Source of the DNA: Clostridiales bacterium
Lineage (GTDB): Bacteria > Bacillota > Clostridia > Lachnospirales > Lachnospiraceae
Direction of reading: 5' to 3'
NCBI GenBank assembly: GCA_012839295.1
Contig: DUNO01000011.1
Coordinates: 35,484-99,483, forward strand
Length of the DNA: 64,000 nt
The position numbers and the translations under genes were made by a program. This document shows positions 30,838 to 40,945 of this stretch, one piece after another (the stretch's first letter is position 1; every line of letters begins with the position of its first letter). The notes under the pieces are model-generated. The model was not told the origin of the DNA, ran no database searches, and was given only the letters and a program-made list of their open reading frames with translations.

Positions 30838-31926
30838 TTATCTTAGGGCCTCAAAGGCATCCAATGCCCTCCTGACGACTGCATCCATATTATAATAACG
30901 GTATTCCGCAAGCCGTCCAATGAAGATGACCTTGCTTTCCTTTTTCATTTCCTCCTCATACAGTGCAAACTGAGCCTTGCAGTCCTTCGTAGGGAAGGGA
31001 TAATAGGGCTCTCCCTCCCCGCTGGGGAATTCCTTGCCTATGGTGGTCTTCTTATGCTCCTGCCAGGTCAGCTTCTTATATTCCGTGATCCGGGTAAAAT
31101 CATAGTCGTTTGGATAGTTGACCACCGGAGCCTCCTGGTATTCCTCCTTGTCAAAGGTCTCAAATACAAAGTTTACGCTGCGGTATGCCAGCTTTCCGTG
31201 CTTATAGCCATAAAATTCATCCGTCGCACCGGTGTAGATTAAGGTCTCATGCTTAATATCCCCGATTACCTCTTTATAATCAGTATTCAGAAGAATCTTG
31301 ATATTTTTATTTGCCGCCATATTCTCACACATTTTCGTATAACCGCGCTTTGGCATGCCCTGGTATTTATCTGCAAAGTATCTGGTGTCACGGTTTAAAC
31401 GGATCGGGATTCTTGAGATAACGGAGGTATCAAGCTCCCCCGGATCCACTCCCCACTGCTTCCTTGTATAGGTTTCAAAGATTTTCTCATAAATATCCTT
31501 GCCAACCTTGCTTAAGGCAACATCCTTGCTTGTCTTGACCTCACTGATTGGCACTGCCTGTTTTTTTAAGAATTCCTCAACCTCGGAGCAGTCCAGGTTC
31601 AGGTTGTACAGCTTATTGATTGTTTCCACCGTGATCGGCATTGGTACCGGGTTGCCGTCCACATAGGTCAGGACCCTGTGCCAGAAATCATTCCATTTTG
31701 TAAAGCGGGATAAATATTCATATACCCCCTTGTCATTGGTATGGAAAATATGGGGTCCGTAATTGTGGATTAATATCCCATCCTCATTATAGGAATCATA
31801 AACATTCCCGCCGATATGGTTCCTTTTTTCAATTACCAGTACCTTTTCATTTAATTCATTCGCAATGCGCTCCGCCATAGTTAATCCGGCTAATCCGGCG
31901 CCGACAATTACATATTTGTATTCCAT
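30838..31926 (-). CDS. glf: UDP-galactopyranose mutase
   Basis: YKYVIVGAGLAGLTMAERIANE; NHIGGNVYD; YGPHIFHTND; start set at MEYKY. Confidence 0.97.
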   Translation of the reverse strand: MEYKYVIVGAGLAGLTMAERIANELNEKVLVIEKRNHIGGNVYDSYNEDGILIHNYGPHIFHTNDKGVYEYLSRFTKWNDFWHRVLTYVDGNPVPMPITVETINKLYNLNLDCSEVEEFLKKQAVPISEVKTSKDVALSKVGKDIYEKIFETYTRKQWGVDPGELDTSVISRIPIRLNRDTRYFADKYQGMPKRGYTKMCENMAANKNIKILLNTDYKEVIGDIKHETLIYTGATDEFYGYKHGKLAYRSVNFVFETFDKEEYQEAPVVNYPNDYDFTRITEYKKLTWQEHKKTTIGKEFPSGEGEPYYPFPTKDCKAQFALYEEEMKKESKVIFIGRLAEYRYYNMDAVVRRALDAFEALR

Positions 31927-31995
31927 CCTTACACCCGTACCTTTCATTTTTTGACGACCTATCCAAAAAGTGAATTGGTCTAATATAATAAAGCC

Positions 31996-34071
31996 CTAGT
32001 AAACCGGCTTCCATGTATCATAGATCGAGGTCCGGTAATCTCCTTCTCCCTCATAGTATACACATTCGTAGGTATTTTTTATGTTTTCTTCATTCACAAT
32101 ATAATCCTGGCTATTGCGGTTATCCTGGTCTACTACAATATATCGGATGCTGTTCTTCTTTACTAAAGCCTCCAGCTCCCCGGGAGTATCCGCCTCATAC
32201 ATCAGCTTGACCTGGGCCGTACGGTAATCCGTATCATATCCGGCAGACCAGGGGAAATACTGCCAGCCTTCGTACAGCATGGCTCCTCCAAGGACGATCT
32301 GGTTCACCGCATAATTAGACGTCAGGAACAGGTCTTTCGATTCACTGTGCTCCTCCACCCATTTTGTCAGGGGATCCTCCAAATCAAGTACCACCGCTGA
32401 GGAAGGCGTATTTTTTTTCAGCACTGTAATAAAATCATAGATGCCCGTGGCTGTTAAGCACAGAACCAGCAGAACACCGGCCATTCCCAGCAGGACATCC
32501 TTCCTTTCAAATAACCTTGCTACCAGCAAGGCCGCAAATATCCCTAACAGAATGCAGCTCATCATAATATATTTATGGTTCACCGTAACATCCACCGTCA
32601 GCGACACCGTAAAGGCAAGAACCAGCGGAGCCGAAAATGCGAGGATGAGGAAGCGTTCCACTCCCTTTTCCAGACAAAAGGCCGCCAGTAAAACAAAGGG
32701 CAGGATTCCAAGGAGGCGTTCCAGATAAGAGGCCACCCCAAATATAGTTTTATTCTCGGCGATAAAGCCAAAATAAAGCTCCGTCTTAACCACTGACCCG
32801 TTGATGAAAAAATGGGTCTGACATATGGTAAGCGCCAGGGTAATGGCTGCAACAATGATAAATTCGCAGCGCCGCTTTGACATGATTGCCATGACAAACA
32901 GTACGGACAGGCATCCGATTACCGCCGCCCCATGGAAGAAGCCCAGGCTTCCCAATAAAACGCCTGTGGCTATGGCTCTCCCCATATTTTCCGGAGCCCA
33001 GCCATCTTTCGTAAAAAAGGCTTCAGCCACTCTGGCCCAGCCCTTTTGCCGGCTGCCCTTCTGACCCTTTTTACCACCGGCCCCGGGGAAATTGTACTGC
33101 TTCAAGGCCTCAAACATCTCATATACATGGGGCATCAGCAAAATAATAACAAGAAAAATCACCGTCAGGCCAAAGGCCAGGTGTCTCTGGTTGCAATAGA
33201 CATTCAGGTTCCATAGCCCCCAATCCTCATTGGGCGTATCTGACAAAAAGCTTGTATTATCCATAAGGGCCTGCAGGATATTAGTTCCCTCCGGCAGCCC
33301 TGCCAGGTACGTAAACAATGCCCCCGCACTGCGGAATGCGAAAAACAGGCAGGCCAATACTCCTGCCGGAGGCTTTCCGGTTATCTTGACCGCTAAAAGA
33401 TACAGCAAAAAAAATGCGCCGGCAAAGCTCAGGATACTGGGAAGGTTAAAGGCATAGTCCAGGCGCATACCCAAATATTCCAGATTGCCAACCAGAAATT
33501 GGAACATAAAGTGATATTTTATATCCTCTCCCCCAAAGTGGGAATAGGAGGTAGGAAAATTATTTCCATAGGAAAAGGAACGGATCATCCCGATATGGGG
33601 TGAAAAATCGCTGAAGACGGACACACCGATGTAGAGCTTATCCCCTGAGACAAAAAATGTCGTCCACATAAGGATGCTGCCCAGCAATATAATCCCGGCG
33701 GCCAGGATGATTTCCAGCCAGGCCCTTTTCTTATCCTTAGTCAGCAGGAAGCTGCCGTTCTGCTTAACAGCCCTTGCTTTTCCCAGCACTCCAAGCACTG
33801 ACAGCCCTGCCGCAAGGGGCATTACGATGAGATTGGCATAGTAAAGGGGCTCCGCCCTCGCCCCAAACAGATAGGCCACCAAATAGGTTGCCCAGGTAAG
33901 TGCTAAGGTTCCCGTCGCAAACCAGGCGGGAAAGAGCAGCAGAAAAGGGCTCACTGATATGTTCCTTTTTTTATAATCTTTTTCAACTATTTTACTAAGC
34001 CCCGGAAAAGCGTAGGTACAGATCACCCAGCCTGCCAAAAAGCAAAGTATCAGATAAACAAATCCCAACAT
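31996..34071 (-). CDS. Polytopic membrane protein, probable distant relative of the DUF2298 protein (GT-C-like)
   Basis: Many TM segments; FSPHIGMIRSFSYGNNFPTSYSHFGGEDIKYHFMFQFLVGNLEYLGM resembles the neighbouring DUF2298 protein. Confidence 0.65.
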   Translation of the reverse strand: MLGFVYLILCFLAGWVICTYAFPGLSKIVEKDYKKRNISVSPFLLLFPAWFATGTLALTWATYLVAYLFGARAEPLYYANLIVMPLAAGLSVLGVLGKARAVKQNGSFLLTKDKKRAWLEIILAAGIILLGSILMWTTFFVSGDKLYIGVSVFSDFSPHIGMIRSFSYGNNFPTSYSHFGGEDIKYHFMFQFLVGNLEYLGMRLDYAFNLPSILSFAGAFFLLYLLAVKITGKPPAGVLACLFFAFRSAGALFTYLAGLPEGTNILQALMDNTSFLSDTPNEDWGLWNLNVYCNQRHLAFGLTVIFLVIILLMPHVYEMFEALKQYNFPGAGGKKGQKGSRQKGWARVAEAFFTKDGWAPENMGRAIATGVLLGSLGFFHGAAVIGCLSVLFVMAIMSKRRCEFIIVAAITLALTICQTHFFINGSVVKTELYFGFIAENKTIFGVASYLERLLGILPFVLLAAFCLEKGVERFLILAFSAPLVLAFTVSLTVDVTVNHKYIMMSCILLGIFAALLVARLFERKDVLLGMAGVLLVLCLTATGIYDFITVLKKNTPSSAVVLDLEDPLTKWVEEHSESKDLFLTSNYAVNQIVLGGAMLYEGWQYFPWSAGYDTDYRTAQVKLMYEADTPGELEALVKKNSIRYIVVDQDNRNSQDYIVNEENIKNTYECVYYEGEGDYRTSIYDTWKPVY

Positions 34072-34211
34072 ATTTCCTCCGAGGTATCCTATGCCGGCAA
34101 ACCAGACTCCTTGGCTAAGCTAGTTCCGGGCTTCTTCCTGATGGAATACACCGTATCCCATTTGTGAAGCATGGAAGTTGTTAGGCACCGTCTTTTGGTG
34201 CTTAACAACTT

Positions 34212-35309
34212 CTAAGTCTTACTGGTAAGACTTTCACACTTTTCTTTGGGAAGCTTCTTTGAACTAATGCACTTTGATACCAGGTATCTGGGTCTGCCCT
34301 TCACCTCTTTATATATTTTTGTAAGGTAAATCCCTATCATGCCGAGACTTACCATGATTGAGCTTCCTATAATCAGCTGTAGAAGGATCACTGTGGTGAA
34401 ACCGCTGGTTGCCTGGCCGGAGAATTTCATGTACAGGGTCTGGATCCCCAGCGCCAATGCACCAAAGAACATGATAATGCCCAGCACCGTGATACAGTGT
34501 AACGGAACCGAGGTATAGGAAGTAATCGCATTGACCGCCAGCCGTACCAGCCGCAAAAAGGACCACTTTGTCTTACCGTTAACCCTGTCAGCAACATCAA
34601 ATTTTATCTGCTTGCGGTCAAAGCCCAGCCAGGCCGACATTCCCCGAAAGAAGGTTGCACGCTCCGGCATTTCCTTCCAGGCATCCACCGCCCTCCGGTC
34701 CATTAATTTATAATCCGAAGCCTTTCCCAGGTTGATGTCCGAGGTCTTATATATAATGTAGTAAAAGAATTTTGCACAAGCCCGGTAGATGGGATTTTCC
34801 TTCCCCCTCGAGCTTTTTACCCCTTCAACCACATCAAAGCCCTCTTCCCTCCAGGCCCTTACCATCTCCGGTATCAACTCCGGAGGGTGCTGTAAATCCG
34901 AATCCATCACAAGCACCATATCGCCGTCCGCATATTCAAGTCCCGCACAAAGAGCCGACTCCTTGCCAAAATTACGGCTCAAACGAACCACGGTAACCCT
35001 CGGATTACTCTCTGCCATGCTTTTTAACCTGTCCCAGGTATTATCCCTTGACCCGTCATCCACCAGGATTATTTCATAATTTATCTGGTTCGTTATTAAT
35101 ACCTGCTCAATTACATGGACGGAACTGCTAATATGGCTTTCTTCCTGATAAACGGGTATCACTACGGACAGCTTGGAATCCTTTGTTCTCTCTTTATTCG
35201 TATCATAAAATAAGTTTCCCATAGCTATGTCCATGTCCTTCACCTCACAAATCGCCACGAAAGTGCCGACATGAACCCGGTCCTCCATTCGTTTTATTAA
35301 TTTTAACAC
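34212..35309 (-). CDS. GtrB/YkcC-like family 2 glycosyltransferase with two C-terminal TM helices
   Basis: LSVVIPVYQEESHI, ILVDDGSRDNTW, LVMDSDLQHPPELIPEMV; exact start uncertain. Confidence 0.92.
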   Translation of the reverse strand: MLKLIKRMEDRVHVGTFVAICEVKDMDIAMGNLFYDTNKERTKDSKLSVVIPVYQEESHISSSVHVIEQVLITNQINYEIILVDDGSRDNTWDRLKSMAESNPRVTVVRLSRNFGKESALCAGLEYADGDMVLVMDSDLQHPPELIPEMVRAWREEGFDVVEGVKSSRGKENPIYRACAKFFYYIIYKTSDINLGKASDYKLMDRRAVDAWKEMPERATFFRGMSAWLGFDRKQIKFDVADRVNGKTKWSFLRLVRLAVNAITSYTSVPLHCITVLGIIMFFGALALGIQTLYMKFSGQATSGFTTVILLQLIIGSSIMVSLGMIGIYLTKIYKEVKGRPRYLVSKCISSKKLPKEKCESLTSKT

Positions 35310-35595
35310 CCGTGCCTTTCAATTTTTTGATGAACCTTTCAAAAAATTGAATAGGCCTGAATAAGAAGGTTGAATATGTTCTTTTTTCAACCTACTTTCT
35401 ACAACCTTTCCCTTCTTTATCATTTTTTACAAAACCGCTTTTATTATTATACATGAAGCAAAATTATTTTACCATGTTTTTGTAAAATTAGTGGACAATC
35501 TTTTTGTGAAAATAATGTGAATTCCCTGTATTTTTAACACATATCGACACATACCACCGAAATTGTCCTGCTTAAGCATAACTTCCCATAACTTA

Positions 35596-37632
35596 TTATA
35601 ACGTACTTGCGGTCCTATGCAGGATCCTGTCCTCCAGGTAAGGATTTCCTTCAAAGATAGCGTCCACTTCCTGGTCAGTCAATTTTTTTACAGCCTCCGC
35701 CGCTTCCTTTAAAACCCTGGCATCCGTGAAAATATCCCCCAGCTTAAAGTCCATGTCGCCGCTTTGGCGTATGCCGAAGATATCACCGGGTCCCCTGAGC
35801 TTTAGGTCTTCCCCTGCAATAAAGAATCCGTCATTTGACTTATTTAATATCTCAAGCCGTTCCCAGGCTTCCTTACTGCTGCTGCCACAGACGAAGATGC
35901 AGTAGGACTGGTGCTCCCCGCGCCCTACCCGTCCACGGAGCTGGTGGAGCTGTGCAAGGCCGAACCGCTCCGCATTCTCCACCATCATGACAGTTGCATT
36001 GGGCACATTTACCCCTACCTCAACTACGGTCGTTGAAACCAACACCTGTATCCCGCCATCGGCAAACCGCTCCATCACCTGGTTCTTTTCCTTTGGCTTC
36101 ATTTTTCCATGGAGGTATTCCACCTTTATCCCGGGAGGAAGGGCTTCCCTGAGGCGTTCCGTATATTCCAGGACGTTCTCCGCTTCTATTTCCTCGCTTT
36201 CCTCTACCATAGGGCATATCACATAAGCCTGTCTCCCTAAAGCGGCCTGCTTCTCAATAAACCGGTATGCATTCGGGCGGTAATTCGTATCTACTACACA
36301 ATTTTTAATTGGCAGCCTCCTGGCCGGAAGCTCATCCACAATGGATATATCCAGGTCCCCATACAGGATAATGGCTAAGGTTCTGGGAATGGGCGTAGCG
36401 CTCATGACGAGCACATGGGGATTTCCGCCCTTATTCATCAAAGCCTCCCTTTGCTTTACCCCAAACCGGTGCTGTTCATCCGTAACCACCAGGCCAAGCC
36501 TGTCATATTCTACCTTTTCCTGGATCAGTGCATGGGTACCTACCACAATATCCGCCTCATGGTTCCCAATCCGCTGGTAGGCTTCCCGCTTCTCCTTTGC
36601 AGTCATGGAACCCACCAAAAGGCAGACAGATACCCCGAAGGGTGACAGCAGCTCCGTCAGGGATTTCAGATGCTGTTTTGCCAAAACCTCCGTCGGTACC
36701 ATCAGGCTGGCCTGATATCCGTTTTTCACCGCCAGGAACAGGGCCAATATGGCGAGGATGGTTTTACCGGAGCCAACATCACCCTGAACCAGACGGTTCA
36801 TCACATACTCCCCTTGAAGGTCTGTCCGGATCTCCTTCCATACCCTAAGCTGTGCCTTTGTCAGCGGATAGGGAAGCGCATCAATCAATGCCCCCGTAGC
36901 TCCCTCCTCCTTCATGACATATTCCGATTTTACCAGCTGCCTCTTCTCCTTTAATTTCCGCAGTGCCAGGGAGTAGAGAAAGAACTCGTCAAATACAAGG
37001 CGCTCCCTGGCCTTTATCATGCTGCTGCGGTCCTTGGGGAAATGAACCTCCTTCATAGCCTTCGTCCGATCCAGCAGCCCATATTCCTTTGCCAGCTTCT
37101 TCGGGATATAATCCTTTGCCATGGTAAGCTCTGACAGCACCTGCTTCACTGCCTTAGATATCGTCGTGTTTGTAATGCCCTCCGTCAACGGATAGCTTGG
37201 CTGCAGTACTTTTATAAGCTTGGCATAATTCTCCCATTGATAGATTCCCGGCTGCTCCATAACCAGCACACCGTTTTTACGTATGACCTTGCCCCGGAAG
37301 ATATAGCGGCTCCCGGTCCTTAAGGTCTTCTGCAGGAAGGGCATATTAAACCAGGTAAGGCTTATCGAGGCCGATGGATCCTTTACCTGGACATTTATAA
37401 TCTGAAGGTTCCGTACCTTTTTTACTTTTGGGGATGCGGTTAAGGAGGCTTCTATGGAGGTTGTCATGCCCTCCGAAACTGCTGCAATAGGAACAGGGTG
37501 GTTAAATTCCTCATATCCTCTTGGAAAATGCTCCAGCAGATCCTGGACTGTCTCAATGCCCAGCTTACGAAAGGCCTTCTCCGTCTTCTCCCCAATGCCC
37601 TTAATTACCTTTATATTATCATTTGCTTCCAC
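35596..37632 (-). CDS. recG: ATP-dependent DNA helicase RecG
   Basis: RLVQGDVGSGKTILAILALFLAV, VVTDEQHRFGVKQRE, VLVMSATPIPRTLA. Confidence 0.99.
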   Translation of the reverse strand: MEANDNIKVIKGIGEKTEKAFRKLGIETVQDLLEHFPRGYEEFNHPVPIAAVSEGMTTSIEASLTASPKVKKVRNLQIINVQVKDPSASISLTWFNMPFLQKTLRTGSRYIFRGKVIRKNGVLVMEQPGIYQWENYAKLIKVLQPSYPLTEGITNTTISKAVKQVLSELTMAKDYIPKKLAKEYGLLDRTKAMKEVHFPKDRSSMIKARERLVFDEFFLYSLALRKLKEKRQLVKSEYVMKEEGATGALIDALPYPLTKAQLRVWKEIRTDLQGEYVMNRLVQGDVGSGKTILAILALFLAVKNGYQASLMVPTEVLAKQHLKSLTELLSPFGVSVCLLVGSMTAKEKREAYQRIGNHEADIVVGTHALIQEKVEYDRLGLVVTDEQHRFGVKQREALMNKGGNPHVLVMSATPIPRTLAIILYGDLDISIVDELPARRLPIKNCVVDTNYRPNAYRFIEKQAALGRQAYVICPMVEESEEIEAENVLEYTERLREALPPGIKVEYLHGKMKPKEKNQVMERFADGGIQVLVSTTVVEVGVNVPNATVMMVENAERFGLAQLHQLRGRVGRGEHQSYCIFVCGSSSKEAWERLEILNKSNDGFFIAGEDLKLRGPGDIFGIRQSGDMDFKLGDIFTDARVLKEAAEAVKKLTDQEVDAIFEGNPYLEDRILHRTASTL

Positions 37633-37752
37633 ACCCGGCGCCTCCTAATCTTTAATTTATCCATTATACTGTGCCTGCAGGGGCACCTATTAGTACCACC
37701 TATTATAAACGATTAGGATTCGATTAAAAAGGAAAAATTTTAAAAAAGGCTA

Positions 37753-37800
37753 TTGACATTTGTTTATTACGGCTGTATTATTGTATTAATCACTTAATAC
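37753..37800 (+). promoter_or_regulatory. Consensus sigma-A promoter with an operator-like palindrome
   Basis: TTGACA-N17-TATTAT followed by GTATTAA-TCAC-TTAATAC, upstream of the GntR gene. Confidence 0.75.
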
Positions 37801-37859
37801 AGTGGTACACAAAGGGGAGAACCTCCTCCCTTTTCACACTTGAAAGGAGCGTTGCGGCA

Positions 37860-38240
37860 ATGGAATGGGAACTTGATTCTGGACGGCCGGTTTACCTTCA
37901 GCTAATTGAACGGATCCAGGCCGGCATCATATCCGGATATTATAAACCCGGGGATAGGCTGCCCTCTGTCAGGGAATTGGCTGCGGAAGCCGCTGTAAAT
38001 CCCAATACTATGCAGAAGGCATTAGCAGACCTGGAACGGACCGGATTATTATATACCAACCGGACCAGCGGCAGATTTATTACCTCGGATGAATCCATGA
38101 TTAAAAAATTAAAAGAGCAATCTGCCTTGGAGTTAGTCCAGGAGTTTATCGAGCGGATGCAGCAGCATGGATTTGAGCCAAAAGAAACCCTGGCCTATGT
38201 AACTGATATCGTTAATAACAATAAGAAGGTTGAAAATTAG
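37860..38240 (+). CDS. GntR family transcriptional regulator, YtrA-like
   Basis: SGRPVYLQLIERIQAGIISGYYKPGDRLPSVRELAAEAAVNPNTMQKALADLERTGL. Confidence 0.93.
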   Translation: MEWELDSGRPVYLQLIERIQAGIISGYYKPGDRLPSVRELAAEAAVNPNTMQKALADLERTGLLYTNRTSGRFITSDESMIKKLKEQSALELVQEFIERMQQHGFEPKETLAYVTDIVNNNKKVEN

Positions 38241-38320
38241 CAGCCAGGATTAAAGCATCTGATTTTTAAACAGCGTATAGGATTTTAGAAAGGCGCAAAG
38301 CGCCGTAATGGGAGGCTATC

Positions 38321-39019
38321 ATGAATACAATTTTAGAGTGTAAATCACTAACCAAAAAGTTCTCAGGTCTTACTGCCCTGGATAATGTGAATCTCACTTT
38401 AGAGCGCGGCCGGATTATCGGTCTTTTAGGACCGAACGGCAGTGGTAAAACCACATTAATTAAATTAATCAATGGATTATTGGTTCCAAACGGCGGGGAA
38501 CTTCTTATAGGCGGCAAATCCCCCAGCCCTGAGACGAAGGCAGTCGTATCCTATCTGCCCGAGAAAACCTATCTTCCTGAATGGATGCGTGTCTCAGATA
38601 CCATCAGCTTTTTCAAGGATTTTTACAAGGATTTTGACGAACAGCGTGCCTATGATATGCTGCAGCGTCTCCAGCTTGATCCAAGCAAACGTTTGAAATC
38701 CCTGTCAAAGGGTACCAAGGAAAAGGTACAGCTGATTCTGGTCATGAGCCGCCAAGCCGATCTATACTGCCTGGATGAACCCATCGGCGGAGTTGATCCT
38801 GCTGCCAGGGATTACATCCTTAATACAATCATCTCCAACTACAATGAAAACGCTACTGTGCTTATTTCTACCCACTTAATTTCAGATATTGAAAAAGTGT
38901 TGGATGAAGTTGTATTTATAAAGAACGGCCATGTCACACTTCACGAAAGCGTTGACGATATCCGTTCCAAGGAAGGCAAATCCATTGATTCATTATTCAG
39001 GGAGGTATTTAAATGTTAG
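38321..39019 (+). CDS. ABC transporter ATP-binding protein
   Basis: GLLGPNGSGKTTLIKLING; LSKGTKEKVQLIL; LDEPIGGVDPAARD. Confidence 0.96.
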   Translation: MNTILECKSLTKKFSGLTALDNVNLTLERGRIIGLLGPNGSGKTTLIKLINGLLVPNGGELLIGGKSPSPETKAVVSYLPEKTYLPEWMRVSDTISFFKDFYKDFDEQRAYDMLQRLQLDPSKRLKSLSKGTKEKVQLILVMSRQADLYCLDEPIGGVDPAARDYILNTIISNYNENATVLISTHLISDIEKVLDEVVFIKNGHVTLHESVDDIRSKEGKSIDSLFREVFKC

Positions 39020-39798
39020 GAAAATTATTAAAGCATGAGCTAAAAGCGACCGGCAGGCTACTTCTTCCGCTATTTTTAATCCTTGCCGTATTAACAGTAA
39101 TGAACCGTATCGTATCATATCTGGATATATTTAAAGGCGTGTTATCCGTAATACCGGGTCTTATCATCTTCGCATATACCATTTCAATCATTGCCGTATT
39201 TGTTGTTACCTCCGTATTGATTATTTACCGTTTTTATAAGAATTTAATGACGGATGAAGGGTACCTGATGTTCACCCTTCCTGCGAAGACCCGTGAGCTT
39301 ATCGATTCCAAGCTTATCATATCCTTTTTATGGTCCCTGGTGTCCATCGCTGCCGTTATCCTGTCCCTCATCGTAGTCTTCTCCGGCTACAGCTATTATC
39401 CGGACATGAAGCATGCCCTTGCCATGTTATTTAGGGAACTTGCCTCCAGCCTCGGTAATTATGCAACTTTATTCTATGTGGAGCTCATAGTAATGACCCT
39501 GCTCAGTATCATTAACAGTACACTGATGATCTATGTCTCCATCGCCATTGGCCAACTGATAAACGGGCACAAGATCATCGGTTCCATAGGTGCATATATT
39601 GGATTAAGCACAGTACTGCAGGTTCTATCCGTTGCGCTCATGGCTATTGCCAATTTAGCCTTCGGCAATACCTTCCAGGATATAACTTCTGTTCCCCGGA
39701 TCATATTCCCATTTTCACTCGCTTTCCAGCTGGTAACCAGCATTGCATTCTACCTGGGCACGGACTTCTTATTTAAACGGAAGCTGAATTTAGAATAG
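39013..39798 (+). CDS. ABC transporter permease
   Basis: MLGKLLKHELKATGRLLLPLF, six TM-like segments, overlaps ATPase gene end. Confidence 0.82.
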   Translation: MLGKLLKHELKATGRLLLPLFLILAVLTVMNRIVSYLDIFKGVLSVIPGLIIFAYTISIIAVFVVTSVLIIYRFYKNLMTDEGYLMFTLPAKTRELIDSKLIISFLWSLVSIAAVILSLIVVFSGYSYYPDMKHALAMLFRELASSLGNYATLFYVELIVMTLLSIINSTLMIYVSIAIGQLINGHKIIGSIGAYIGLSTVLQVLSVALMAIANLAFGNTFQDITSVPRIIFPFSLAFQLVTSIAFYLGTDFLFKRKLNLE

Positions 39799-39831
39799 GG
39801 TGAATATCCTAAAAGGAGGGACTAAAATTTA

Positions 39832-40218
39832 ATGAAAGTAAGAAAGCTTTTCCCCTTGCTGCTGGTCATTATCACCGTCCTGGGCCTAAGCGGCTGCACT
39901 AAGAGTTCCAGTGTAGAAATCGGTTCCTTAGAGAATAATACCAATGCCAGAACCTCTATGTCCTACACTTTATTTACCGGCACAAAAACCAGGGAAATTA
40001 CAGTCGAAAAGGATAAACCAATTGATGTTGCAGTTGATATTGAAACAAAAAGCGGTTCCCTGGATTTAAGCATCACAAATGAAGCTGGGGAGTATAGTTA
40101 TGAGGGCCATGATTTAGAAACGAATTCCTTTGTTGTCACATTATCCGACGCAGGTAATTATACAGTGCAAATAATAACAAAAAAGCATAAGGGTGGTTTC
40201 ACCATAACCTGGGAATAG
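39832..40218 (+). CDS. Small lipoprotein
   Basis: MKVRKLFPLLLVIITVLGLSGCTKSSS lipobox; beta-rich C-terminus. Confidence 0.75.
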   Translation: MKVRKLFPLLLVIITVLGLSGCTKSSSVEIGSLENNTNARTSMSYTLFTGTKTREITVEKDKPIDVAVDIETKSGSLDLSITNEAGEYSYEGHDLETNSFVVTLSDAGNYTVQIITKKHKGGFTITWE

Positions 40219-40231
40219 GATAACAAAATCA

Positions 40232-40268
40232 GGAGGGTGCTGCAAAGATCTTCTTTGCAGTACCCTCC
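40232..40268 (+). terminator. Terminator of the GntR-ABC-lipoprotein operon
   Basis: GGAGGGTGCTGCAAAGATCTTCTTTGCAGTACCCTCC. Confidence 0.82.
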
Positions 40269-40318
40269 CCCTATTTGTACACAAACCGGGAACTATGTAA
40301 TCCCCTGCCGTAATTTTA

Positions 40319-40915
40319 TTACCGCAGCCTGCGGTCCTCAAAACGGCTCATTGCCGTGAGGCAATTGGCTAATTCCTGGATTCTTGCCTCCAGCGGCCCT
40401 TCGTCCACAGTAAGGTCAAGGGCAACCGCCATATCGGTTATTATCCTGTCATCCAGATGCTTTTTATTTGTAAGTAAAACCTCTAATTTTTTACTGTAGG
40501 ACTGTGCATCCAAAAAGGTTATTAATAAAGGGCTTACCTCTCCCGTATTCTCCTGTATATTAGGCTCCTGGGAACCGGACAAAGGCTCCTGCCTTCCCCC
40601 ATCTTCTGCAGATCCTGCAATCACGGCCCGCTTTTCCCCCGCTGCTTCCTTCCCATTTCCATATAGGCTCTCCTCCTGGGTGCTCTTAAGCTCAAACCGG
40701 TATTTCTGCTTTACCTCAGGATATTTCACATGGTCCACCTCACTGACAAACATATCAAGAGGACGGACATAGGTCTTAAAATCCCCATAGAGAGCCTGAT
40801 AGACCACCATAATCTGCCCTGTCTCTGAGTGGGCTGCCACTGTAATGACCTGATATTGCCTGTCCTTAAAATGCTTATATATTTCACCTGGTTTTGGCAT
40901 TCTGTTTCCTTCCAT
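40319..40915 (-). CDS. DUF1653 domain protein
   Basis: PKPGEIYKHFKDRQYQVITVAAHSETGQIMVVYQALYGDFKTYVRPLDMF. Confidence 0.85.
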   Translation of the reverse strand: MEGNRMPKPGEIYKHFKDRQYQVITVAAHSETGQIMVVYQALYGDFKTYVRPLDMFVSEVDHVKYPEVKQKYRFELKSTQEESLYGNGKEAAGEKRAVIAGSAEDGGRQEPLSGSQEPNIQENTGEVSPLLITFLDAQSYSKKLEVLLTNKKHLDDRIITDMAVALDLTVDEGPLEARIQELANCLTAMSRFEDRRLR

Positions 40916-40945
40916 TGATTATCCTCCCTGGATTAAAGATTTGAA

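Noticed and set aside
39901-40218. Lipoprotein as a possible toxin or immunity protein
   Set aside because: Better explained as the accessory lipoprotein of the GntR-ABC operon; no effector-like neighbour.
40232-40268. Perfect hairpin after the lipoprotein gene as a possible novel element
   Set aside because: Position and shape fit an ordinary intrinsic terminator.
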